NCBI RefSeq assembly: GCF_028389875.1
Contig: NC_084669.1
Location: 8,207,501 to 8,271,500, forward strand
Direction of reading: 5' to 3'
Origin: Rhea pennata
Lineage: Eukaryota > Chordata > Aves > Rheiformes > Rheidae
Length of the DNA: 64,000 bases
In this document: piece after piece, positions 49,303 to 60,500 of the stretch
Layout: the number at the start of each line of letters is the position of its first letter
How positions within the stretch are numbered: position 1 is the stretch's first letter
Translations under genes and position numbers: made by a program
The notes under the pieces: model-generated
Databases searched by the model: none
The model's input: only the letters and a program-made list of their open reading frames with translations
What the model was told of the DNA's origin: nothing

Positions 49303-52088
49303 GTAAGTTGCTGGTATCTGATTTCTCTCTGTATTGCTTCATAAAGCAATACATAGGGTTTATGGGATCGGATGCCTGATGATTGTCAGTCTATTGTTTA
49401 GGCAGAACAGTGAAGTTTCCAGTAGTTTTTACAGCTCTGCTTCACATCATTTAGCCCAGTCGGCATTTCAAGCGCTGGGAGATTATAGAGTTAGATGCTT
49501 GCTTGCGTAGCTTCTTGTTAAATTGGGTTCCCACAAGTCAGAGGGAAACTTTTCGTCTTAATAAAATAAGACTGCTCAGGGAGGTTGATAGAAGCCAGTT
49601 GAAGGATTACATCTTCACCTGAACCTGGCATCCTGCCCACTTGCAAGTGGTTTGCAATCAAAATTGGTTTCCATTCTACAGGAGATGTTTGTTTGCATTT
49701 CCATCTATGTGTGTGTGAGCAAGCGTGACAGGGGGCACACTGGAGAGGAGAGGGTTACTGTAATATGCTTTGTTCTCCTGCAAAAGCATCATACGTGGAG
49801 AGAAGTTGAGGGGAGGGTGTCATAAATTCCAGCTTTGAAAATATATGTGGAATAAGCAAAAATGCGTACAGCTATTAAAAAGTGACTGACGTAAAAAGAG
49901 CCTAATAACAATCAGTGAGGATACTTATCTCTCTGAGTGGATTGTTCGTGGATGTAATTGAAATTACAGCAAAGCTCTTGCAGAAAGTGAGGCCGAGTAT
50001 TTAACCCCTCAGTTAAACACCCAAATGGGAAGGTTATTTGCTTCACCAAAGTGGATGTAAGGAACCATGAATGCTTATTTTGTCAGGCATGTTAGTCCCT
50101 GTGGGTTTTCTTTCCTTTCTGCATTTTGTCTTAATTCAGCCAGAATGTTAAAGTGTGCTGTTCCTGTAGACTTACACTAAAGTGGATCTGACTAAGACCA
50201 TGGAAACCCCATGAGTTTTTCCTAAGGTATAGCATGAAGCCCTGGGGTTTGCAAGGTGCTGACTGTCGGGCTGGCTGCATGTGCTGTGTTAGGAAGTGCC
50301 TTGTGCCTCCCATCTAGGGCCTTAGAGCCCTAGTTAAATCTGCCTCACCCTCAAAGAGAGTTTGTTGGTTTGTGTCTTCTTCTCTCTGTAGATGTACTTT
50401 TGTCTGCAGAAGTGAATGGGCTGCCTGGAGGGGATCGCCTAGACTGCGTGAAAGCCAGCGATCAGTGTCTCAAGGAGCAGAGCTGTAGTACTAAATACAG
50501 GACACTGAGGCAGTGTGTAGCCGGCAAAGAGAGCAACTTCAGCCGGGCGACAGGCCTGGAGGCAAAGGATGAATGCAAGAGTGCCATGGAAGCTCTGAAG
50601 CAGAAATCTCTGTACAACTGCCGCTGCAAGAGGGGCATGAAGAAAGAGAAAAACTGCCTGCGCATTTACTGGAGCATGTACCAGAGCTTACAGGGTATGT
50701 TGCAAAACACGGGAGCATTACCCTCCCCTAACGCGGTGTGGTTTCCCAGCCCGTCACATCCGCAGCTAGCTGCCACCACAGAGACTAAGCGGAGGGTCTG
50801 ACCTCTCAATGCACATTGTGCGCTTCAGCTGCAAACTGAGGACCTTTCATCCAGCTCGGGAACAGCTGCTGCTGCATCTCCTGTTGTTGGGAAATCCACA
50901 ATAAGGGTTTCCTCCAGGGGACCCAGCTGACCTTTCCAAACCAAAGTCAAAGATGAGGGCATTAACAAGTGCAAAAGCTACAAAAAGCAGTCATTTGGAG
51001 ACATGTTCCTAATAACATTTTAACTCCTTAATTGGGACTCACCTAACAATCCCAGGGCACTGAAACTAGATCCATAGCTCTTTGCTATAAGTTAAATGTA
51101 ATATAGAGGGGGAGCATTGTTTTAAGAAGTATTTTATTTCTTTTCCTGTATTTGCCAGCAGCATTCCTGGGGCATGTAGAGACAGAAAAAAAGAAGTTAG
51201 TGCTTCTCATTGTATGCAGAAGTGCGGGTTAGAAGGGGTATGGCAATGATTGACTTGGGACATCTGTTCTCATTGATGTCATTGCTGAATTTCCCATAGT
51301 CTGCCGAGAACAGTCAGGTCCTTATGTGAGGTATATCATTCTGGCCTTGTTTTCTTTTGTTTAAGAAGTTCTGCAGTTGAAGATGCAATCCTTCATTTCA
51401 GTGTGACCCCTCTTTAACTCTGCTGTAGCTGCTTCTGCTTCCATATTGTTTCACTGAAGCCAACCCTATCTGTTCATTTATCCTGGCATCAGTTGGAACA
51501 TTTTAATGAGTTAATATATCTCTATGTTCCCGCTTTCATAATAAATTACACTACTCGTCTTGGACATTCTCTGCATTGTAAATTAATTTCCCTTCCACCA
51601 GCATTTTGTTAGGAGTGTTTTATTCCAAAGATGCTAGTTTTCAGCTGTTACCTGGGCTGCTCCTCCAAATAAGAGCTCTAATTTTAGTGTGAGTGAACAG
51701 GAACAGCCCTGCTGCTGCTTCTCTCCTCCTGGCATGTTAAGATGAGGCAGTCCCTGTGATGTTAGAAACTGTCTCTGCAGATTGTGACTTATCCATGGAG
51801 GAAGGAGAGAAAATAGTGACAAGGATAAACAACTCTTTCTGGTGTTTTCATAAGTTGTCCTTTGAGGAGAAATAGCCACACAAAACAGATTAAAGTGAAA
51901 TACCTTTACTGTTACAAAGTAACTTCATTATAGAGTAGATATAAACAACAAAATCTTGTCCTGAAACCTTGTATAAAAAGAATCTAAATGTTTGTTGTCT
52001 TTAGGAAATGATTTGCTTGAAGATTCTCCCTATGAACCAGTTAACAGCAGACTGTCAGACATATTCAGGCTAGCACCCATTGTATCAG
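49263..52088 (+). CDS. GFRA1: GDNF family receptor alpha-1, N-terminal part (exons 1-3 of the coding region; gene continues beyond the window)
   Basis: Joined exons 49263-49302, 50392-50694 and 52005-52088 encode 142 residues plus one base. GFRA1 is the GPI-anchored cell-surface co-receptor that binds GDNF and presents it to the RET tyrosine kinase; it also works with NCAM. Residues 1-19 are the signal peptide (MFLAILYFILPLVDVLLSA). Residues 28-113 form the first cysteine-rich domain, with Cys 32, 39, 45, 55, 75, 90, 92 and 102 in the family spacing. NFS at 62-64 is an N-glycosylation sequon. The linker SPYEPVNSRLSDIF follows and is nearly identical in mammals. The start has A at -3 and no other in-frame ATG before it. 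Remaining domains and the GPI signal lie outside. Identity is not in doubt. Confidence 0.97.
49303..50391 (+). other. GFRA1 intron after coding exon 1
   Basis: 1089 bp, GT-AG, without recognised repeats. Confidence 0.9.
50392..50694 (+). CDS. GFRA1: GFRA1 coding exon 2
   Basis: 303 nt, phase 1 at both ends, with the whole first cysteine-rich domain: from DVLLSAEVNGLPGGDRLDC to the last motif WSMYQSLQ. The acceptor is cttcttctctctgtag and the donor is CAGG|GTATGT. The open frame running on to 50801 past the donor is intron read-through. Confidence 0.96.
50695..52004 (+). other. GFRA1 intron after coding exon 2
   Basis: 1310 bp, GT-AG, without recognised repeats. Confidence 0.9.
52005..52088 (+). 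CDS. GFRA1: GFRA1 coding exon 3
   Basis: 84 nt, phase 1 at both ends: GNDLLEDSPYEPVNSRLSD then IFRLAPIVS. The acceptor is tttgttgtctttag and the donor is TCAG|GTAAGC. The first part is nearly invariant among vertebrates; the end (RLAPIVS against RVVPFIS in mammals) is more variable. Confidence 0.95.
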
Positions 52089-52959
52089 GTAAGCAGATTT
52101 GAAGTTCTTTAGCTGAAATATGATTACAATCTGCTGCTTTATAGCTGAACTATCAACATTCGTAGCTCATGGAACAATACTGTTTTAAATAAAAGGAAAA
52201 GCTAATGGCTTTCTGGATTTGGTTCATGATATAGTTGCATAAAAAGAAAATCCTAATTGATTTTGAAGTAATAACTAAAACTGAAAGAAGACTTGGCAGG
52301 ATGGCAATTTGTGTTCTTTTTGAGTCATTCTTGACAATAAACGCTAAATTTTCCTGTAGGTGGCAATCTGATTCCCCGTGTTTCTAATTTACACATCGGT
52401 TCCTTTTTGGGAATATGGTCAGTGCAAGTTACCTCCCATTGACATTAAAAGAGATCAGAAGATAATCTTTCAAATGTTTGCAAAAGGAATGTCTTATCGT
52501 TTCATATTTTCAAAAGAAATTTCAGAATTAAGCCTTATCTTTTCTGGAACTGCTGGCTGCTTAAAGAACCTATTCACCAGTTCCTTGTCTTTCTCATTTT
52601 TCTCTGGAATTTTTTTTTTGTTTTGGGGATGTCTTTCGGAACTTGCTTGGTAATTAGAATATGCTGTTTTGTTTTTTGGTGGGAACAAAACTAAACTCAT
52701 TTTGGATCATGTTTATTGAAGCAATGAATTTTGGGTACTAACAGGCATTACAGGTTGGAATTCATATGTTTTATAGTTTCATAAAGTCTTGTGAGGATGC
52801 AATTTGTACCCAGGACCTTTATTATGTAGTTACATGAAATATTGAACATACATAGTGTAAGTCTGACCATCTTGAACCTTAGATTAACTGACCTGCTAAA
52901 GATGAGCATTACTAGATTGTTCTTTAACACAAATAAACAGGAAAGACCAGAGGGAGTGG

Positions 52960-53230
52960 CTTGACCAATTTTCAGAAGTACTTACGCTGCTTAGGACCCT
53001 AAGTCTTGCTAAAAGTCAGGGGGGCTTAAGTTGTTAAGTATTTAATGGGCAGATTTTCAAAGATATACAGACACATAAAATATAGATAACTGTCCACCGG
53101 GATTTTCAGAAAGGACTAAGTGATTTAAATAGGCGTTAGATGCCCAGACAGTTTAAAAAATTCTAAGTGCTTAATGCATCTTTAGGTATCTTAATGCCTT
53201 TGAAAATCAGCCCCTTAGTCACTTTTCAAA
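52960..53230. repeat. Decayed dispersed amniote repeat, family not named
   Basis: Phrases such as gggcagattttcaaagatat, ccgggattttcagaaaggac, taggcgttagatgcccagac and tgcctttgaaaatcagcccc recall the 'TTTTCAAA.G...TTAGGCACCTAAAT...TTTGAAAATC' modules of an old repeat common in turtles, crocodilians and birds. Class uncertain. Confidence 0.45.
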
Positions 53231-55797
53231 ATGTGACTTCAGATCCAAATCACATATATCTTTTGAAAGCATTATCTTAATTTGGTGTGCAAGTCTGTTG
53301 GGAAATGTAGAGAAAAGAAGATTGATTTCTGAAGAAATGTATTTTATTTTACTATTTTTTAAAAAAAAAAAACCCTAACAACCCAACTCTGTGCAAAACC
53401 AAGCAGAAAGAATGCATAGAACTCTTGTTATATGGTATTTTCTTAAAGTTTAGTCAGTCTTTCCAGGATCAAATTCTAACCTACCTTAACAGTGGAAATA
53501 CTGTCATGGAAATACTTTATATATGATCTACCTTTCTGGGTTTTTTTGTTTTTAAGATTCCTTATTTGCTTACAAGCTAGTTATCTTAAAATGCAATAAA
53601 CTTTTCCACCTGTTCTGTACAGCAATTAAATACATATAAGTACATATTTGTTCAACAAGTGCAGTTGTTTCTACTACTTAGGGTGCTGATGTATAGGTTA
53701 AGACTGATTCTGTGTTACTAGTGCACCAAAATTACTGTTCACTTTGGAAGCTTTAGGTTTACAGGGATTGCAGATTGCTTACAGACAGCAACAAACAGAA
53801 GTTGTAATATAGAGGAAAATAACCAGTATTTGGAAGTAGTATTATCTAAAAGAAAAAGTCATTAGCAGAAGCATTTTTCTTCTTATCATCATGGTTACTT
53901 CTGTATGTTACATTCTTTAAAGCTGCCTAGACTTAGTTTTTTGCAAGGATCTGCAAGTACCCCAAAACAGTGGAACTTTACGGGATTTTTATATCTTAAT
54001 TTTTTTAAAAAATTGTACAAGCAGTGTTGGCAGGGGTTTCATAACTGCTCTTCTGCTAATACGGTCCTTGCTGTTTACAGATGTTGCTACAGTATTGACT
54101 CTTACTTAGTAAAGTTATTTGAGTGTAATTAAAAGCAGAGATTAACCGTTGTGTCCATAAAGGATATTTTGTGGTACAGTATGACTTAATATATATCAGG
54201 CCTGTTTTTCTTATATTTATATTTATTTTGAAACAGTGTAGAAAATCACAGTAATTTTTTTTTATGGTACATGGAGAGGAGAAAGACTTTGGCTAAGATA
54301 ACTGGTCTGTATTCTAGAGAGCATACATAAGTCTAAGAAATGGCGGGAAGTTTTTAAAAGCGTTATTGTTGGTTTCTTTACTGAAAGATGTTGAAAAGTA
54401 TATCCTTTAATGAAATAGAATATCACTTTCTCATTACTTGCTCAAGTATCAATAATATACTGACTTAAAACAAAACTCAGGAATACATTGCTAAACCTGT
54501 TACTGAGTTTGTCATTTCTCTCCAGTTTCCATTGTGGTAATAAAAACACAAGCAATTAAAATGAAGCTTTGTTTTGTTTTGTTTTTTCATTTTATTTTTA
54601 TGTATATAGTAGTTTATTTTATAGTGGGTCTAATGGACTAGTTAGCTTAGAACTAGGAAAAAAGGGAATTATTCAATATAAAATTTAAACAGCTGTCCAA
54701 CAACATAGAAAATAAAAACAAAAAACATAGAATCATTTATTACAGTGTTAGCTGCTAAACCCAGAGAATCATATATTTAGATACTAACAAGCCTGAATTT
54801 TGCATTTCAATCCCGATAAAATTTATAGGGAAAGTGTGATGAAAAAAGGTGACAGCTAAAATGGGAATGTGAGTTCCGTGTTTGATTTACTCTCATAGTA
54901 ATATATCCTGTATGTTCAAGGCCTAGTCCTCCTTCTTTTCCATCTACACTTTAAGCTCATAATTCATCTCCTTCTTTAAAGTTAGTCTTTGGATACCTCA
55001 CCTTGCCAAATCTAGGACTGTGAGCCTTTCCTAGCTGAAGGACAGGATGTCTTTTTTTCATGGGGGCGAAGAGAGGGGAACATATATATGTCTGATTTTT
55101 CTTTAGAAGCATTATGTCTGATGTGGAGCTTCTGTCACCAGGTTATAAATTTCATGCTAGGAGATAGCTCCTGAAATTACTGAAGACCTGCTGGTGTTTT
55201 CTCAAAGCAGCAGATTTGAGCTAGATATCCTGATGTAAAGATTTTGCTAAAACAGCCATTTCTGCTTAAACCTTAACTACTTTTGAGAGGTGAAAACTCT
55301 TTAACGCCTTTCACGTCCATCACAAATACAGTAAATACAAAATCCTTTGATTGGATTTTAGAGGTGATTTTCACACCAAATTAAGGTATCTAAAGCTTTT
55401 TACTACATGGGAAACAGTCTGCCTCTAAAATTTGTGTTGTATTTGACATTATGCCTTGCAGCTGGAGGGTATCTTACTGTTTTGATACCAACTGATAAAG
55501 TGTAGTAGTCATTTTCATACAAGATAAGAAAATATCTTGTGTGAAAATTACAGTTCCATGTGTGCAGAAGCATTTACAAAATAAATGTTTCTGAAATACC
55601 TCATTCATTCCGACACAAAATGGAGAATCACTAAAACAGGGTAAAATACCTTAAGTCATATCTGTGAAGTGGTGTAAATATAAAAGTTAATAGTAAAAAG
55701 AAGTATAGACTATTTAGATCTACCTACTTAGGATGACCTAATGCTATCCATCCATGGGTTTGCTTTTAAGTTGACAAGTTAATCACAAGTTAATTAT

Positions 55798-55939
55798 ACC
55801 ATTGTTCAGCTTTGTGTGTATAATATATATATATACACAATAAATATATTTACATCTATTGTATATGAACCATTGTTCAGCTTTGTGTGTATTTGTGTGT
55901 GTGTATACTATGTAAATATAATATATATTTACATCTATT
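55798..55939. repeat. Imperfect tandem duplication around (TA)n/(GT)n
   Basis: accattgttcagctttgtgt starts both copies (55798 and 55869), and both end with ttacatctatt. Between them the microsatellite part differs in length and motif. Confidence 0.85.
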
Positions 55940-57331
55940 ATATTTGGACATAATCTTGAATAGCATGCTACAGTAAATCAGAAATTTCTTAAACTATGGA
56001 GGATTTGCTGGAAATCTATGGGAAATCTGTGAAGAATTGGTTGGTTACATGCTGGTAGTTATGTTTTGTTCTGGTCATTATGTCTTGTTTCTAGTTGTTA
56101 AATTGCAAGACAGCTAGAAATTAATTTTGCCAATACTTCTTTTTAATGTAGTAGATTTTTTTTTTTTTTCAAAATTAATGCATCATCGACAAATGAGAGG
56201 GAGACTGGCTGGTATAGTTATATGTCAAAGAGAGTTTTCCCCAATTCTGTCTTTCACATCAGAGGCTGTTTACTCTCAAAAACTCTTCAGTTAAAGGAGG
56301 CATCTATGAGTTTGTATTTAGAGAAGGGTAAACTTCTTAACTAAAAAGAAGAGTTTGGTTGTCTACTAAGAAGGAGGTTGTCTACTAACACAGGAGTTCT
56401 ACTGGAGTACATAATTCCATGCTGAAATGATGTGAGTAGCACATGTTTGATTTGCATACTGAATAAACTACAAGCACAAATACAAATAATTATGGTCAGT
56501 AAGATGGTCTTCTATTGTATTTTAAAAATTAAGATTATAAAAAACATGACAGTGCTGGAATTCTCAGAAGGGTGCATGCATTGATGACATTTAAATTTGG
56601 CAGTCTCATACACACTGTTTCTGGAAGATATTTAAGGATTTTATAGTGGTTGGTCTGGGTCACCTTCTAGGATCTCTATATTGTTCAGAAGGAAGGAGTG
56701 GATCAGTAGTTTTCTCTCTTCTGCCACTGAGCTATTAGAAGTCTTCAGGGCATCCCACATTGTTGGGTTTCGCAATTAAGAAAACTGGTACTGAGAAAGA
56801 ATGAACTCCAGTATGCAAACACTTCTCAAGCTTTGGCAAGGTTTCTCCTCCAGCATAAAGCTTGCTTTGAGTATTGACAGCTATTTGGGATCCTCCTCGT
56901 TATTTATCCTTCCCAGAGATGGGTTGGAGACCTTACAGGGAATGGACTAGAAGTGCTTCCTTTGGAAGAGTTGCTACCAGCAGAGGCAAGGAAGGAAAGT
57001 TGGGCTTTTCATAATGAATTCCCAGAGAAAGGGAGGTTGCCTGTTTTTGTGCTTAAGGCTTTTTAGGGTTCCTCATGCTCATCTCTGCTTTTTCTACTAG
57101 TTCTGTAAATTAGGAGGTGCAGAACTAGGAAACCATCTCATAGTGAATTTGTTTTACCCAAGCTTTCATTTTTCCCTGAAATTCTTTTAATCAAGAAATG
57201 AATATGGTTCCCCCCATTCAATTGCGCAATTCTTGTGCTGATGTAAGAAAGAATTGAGGTCAGGGTAGCAGCTACTTGACTCTTTAATGATCATTTGCCT
57301 ATTTTCTCCACTTGATGAATTACTTTTTTTC

Positions 57332-57358
57332 AAAAAAAAAAAAAAAAAAAAAAAAAAA
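57332..57358. repeat. Poly(A) run of 27
   Basis: Uninterrupted A tract in the GFRA1 intron. Confidence 0.9.
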
Positions 57359-57519
57359 TATCAGAAAGCTAAGTTAGCGTATCTGCCCCAGTCAACAGAT
57401 CCCTGCTTTTTCCTCGGGCTGTGTGGTATGTGAATTAGAGGCTTCTCCCATGAATTAATACTGAATGACATTCCCAGTTCCTACAGCTTGAGGCCTCTGA
57501 TCCTAGGTCTATTCCTAAG

Positions 57520-57547
57520 TGTGTGTGTGTGTGTATGTGTGTGTGTA
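57520..57547. repeat. (GT)n microsatellite
   Basis: GT dinucleotides with one TA interruption. Confidence 0.9.
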
Positions 57548-60500
57548 TTCCAAATACTACATACATTTCTAATTAACACTGTGCCTTTTTTCAGACATTT
57601 TGTAAAAATATTTGATATACCATATTTCTACAAAGGCAAATTAATTTACAAAACATTAAAATGTTGATTTTTTTAGCAATTTAAAATGCTCTTGTTAGCG
57701 CTTATCATATTGTTGCATTTTTAAAATTTCAAAAAAGGGACATTTTTTGTTAGTTATTTTGCACATTCACCCAATTTCATAAACAACAAACCAGATGCTA
57801 TTAAGTTAATAGGAGTCTTGCAATCTGATTCTGTTCCCACTGAAGTAAGCATAACACATCAACATTTTTTTTATTTGATTACAATGTATTCTGTTTCCTT
57901 TTGTAATTTTTTGGCTTAGTTCTGATTTTTCTGATATACATTTGAGCCTTTTGGTGTCAGAAAAGTAAAAATGAATTGTTATTTTGACTACAGTAGATTG
58001 TCACATGCACAGGTATATTTTCCTTTGTAAGATATATGTATTAATCAGAGTTCCTGGACCAATCTGTTATCATTTTTACAGTTATAAATTTGTACTAACT
58101 CTTTTGTCTCCAGTAAAAATTTGAGACCCGTTGCCTATGACAAGAAAAGAAGCAGACACCTAGTTCATTGCATTTAACAAAATGAAAATAATTTGAGAAA
58201 ATGACTTTAATATGAGTATGTACAAAGCTTGTGCTCTGTGACATTTCTTTGTGCAGATTTTCTTTGCAGCGACAACTAGGCTAGCTTCCCGTCAGATAAC
58301 AAGTTATCAAGGGTGCATAGATACTAGTTGCTGATTTCCACTTCTGTGTTTACATAATCAGATTGGACTTCACACAAAAGCAATCATTTTGGTAACTGTT
58401 GGCTTGCTGGAGGTCTCTGAATTTCCTGTTTTCTGCAATTCTGGAAGCTTGATCTGATTATGAGAGGGGAAATAAGTACCTTACTGAAGTAACTGATTGA
58501 CCAGTTTATAAAAGCAGTGCATATGCACTTTAATTTCAGGAGGAACATGGAAAGCCTTTAAACACCAACTAGGAATATGAAAATAACTTAAACGTGTTCC
58601 ATATTTCTTGGTGAGATTACTGGAACTTTTTGCTAATTACTTTGCTTGAAGATCTATAAAACAGAAGAAAAGATCTTTGTTCCTCAGGTCTCTAAATGCA
58701 CGGCTTTGGGCAAAGGTAAAGTTTCTGCTTGTCCCAGTAGTCTATCTAGGCAGGGCTTGTCAACCTGGTTCAACATGAGAAATAAGATGATACCTGTTTT
58801 ATAGAAGGAGGAGAATCGGCTGATACAACACAGAACATTTATGCATGAAAATCCAGCATTTCCTTGAAATGCTGGGAGCAGTTAGAGTACTTAGGAGTCT
58901 CAAAGGAAACTTGGAGGAGTATTTTCTTGCAGCCTCAAAGAAAAGTGGTGGGGGATGATTAGTTGAATAAACATGGCCAGGCATTTTGCATTCACTATAT
59001 TGTATAAAAAGAAAACCAAATCATCTTTTTGTCTAGAGAGGCATCATTACAGGAGAGGGGAATTGCCATCCCTTTAAGTGTACACTGAGGAAAGGCTCAG
59101 CTGATGTGGTACATCATGTGTCGAATGGACAAATGTGTTTGCTCTTTTGAGTAGCAAATTATATATCCTTTTGTTTATAATTACAGACCTGCTTTATGGT
59201 TTTCATGAATGTCATGCTTATTCATATCAAGTAGGACCAAAAGCATGGAGGCATATCCTAGTAATATCAATGGAATTACTTGGAGAGTTCAGATGCTTGC
59301 TAGTCACTGTGAGGAGGGAAGCACAATCTGATTACAAGATTTGGGCAATACAGCTGTTTCAAGGGCTTCACTGGTAGAAACAGTCATGGACTGCAGAGGG
59401 ACCGTAGGAACATACAACTCGCCAAGTTCAGCTTTTTGTACCTTCACACTCTGCTGTGTTGCAGGGGTAAGCCATGGGACACTGCAGCCCCATGAGCAGG
59501 CTTGCTGAAGACGTGACATGATGAGAGTATGCTTCCTGTGATGTAGTTTAGTTACCATGTGAGCGTACTGTTGGGAATACTCCAGTGATACAGGTGATGT
59601 GAGGAGTGGTGCGGAAGGGAATTCTGCACTCGTTAGGTGGCTCGAAGGCAGTCTCCTTCGGAGGGCTACTGAAGTGCCTTGTCCATAAGTTGTATCCCCT
59701 GGTGAAATGCCAAAAGAAGAATACCAAAAAGAGCAGCATCCTGCAGCTCTCTGTCTCCTGATGGCACAACAAGGTGCAGTTTATGGTGGGTGATTTCACT
59801 CTCACTGTTTACATCTTAAAATATTTTAAAATTTTATAACCCTACTTATGTTTGATTCTCAAGGATAGCTTTGACAGTGTTGGAAGAGCCTGTTGTAATT
59901 GTCAAGAGTTGACAATATGCTAAAAAAGCTAAGAGTAAAGTGCCTGTGTTTGATGAAAAGAAATAAGAATTTCTGAATCATAGGGCAGGACTTGTGACAA
60001 CAGTATTTCTTATTTTAGCCTGTATATTATTTTATTTTAATCTTAGCAAGGAATGCATTTATAGCTCTGATTTTAGAAATAACAGTTCATTTTTGTATAG
60101 GAAACTAATTCTGTAATTCATTTTATATTAGTATTTTCATCTTATTTTGATACTATATTTTCTGTAGATGAAACTTGTGCAGCAACAATGCTGTCAGTAT
60201 ATTTAGAACATTAATACAATTAAGTTATTTTCTGAATAGTTCTTTAGTTATTATCATGCATTGAAAATAATTTCTATAAATTTCTATAAATGTCAGACTA
60301 TAGTCCTGTACAATCTGCACTCAACTTAAAATTTAACATGAGAGATGCCTGACACAAAGTAATAGCATAGAGATAGCTCTTCCTGCCTAGAAATTTGCAG
60401 AAATGGTGGGTTGTAAAGAGACCTGAAGATATCAAACAATTTGAATAGAAACCTATAAATAAAGATGAATTTCTGCATTCACTGGTTATATGATTTTTAT

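Noticed and set aside
48146-49354. 402-codon open frame on the minus strand, and 288- and 284-codon frames over the same region
   Set aside because: They lie in the GFRA1 CpG island, where stop codons are rare because of G+C content. The translations are low-complexity Arg/Pro/Ala/Gly with no domain, and several overlap each other on both strands.
50695-50801. Extension of the GFRA1 exon 2 frame to a stop at 50801
   Set aside because: A consensus donor follows CAGG at 50694, and the next exon supplies the conserved NDLLEDSPYEP. The read-through would only matter if the intron were retained.
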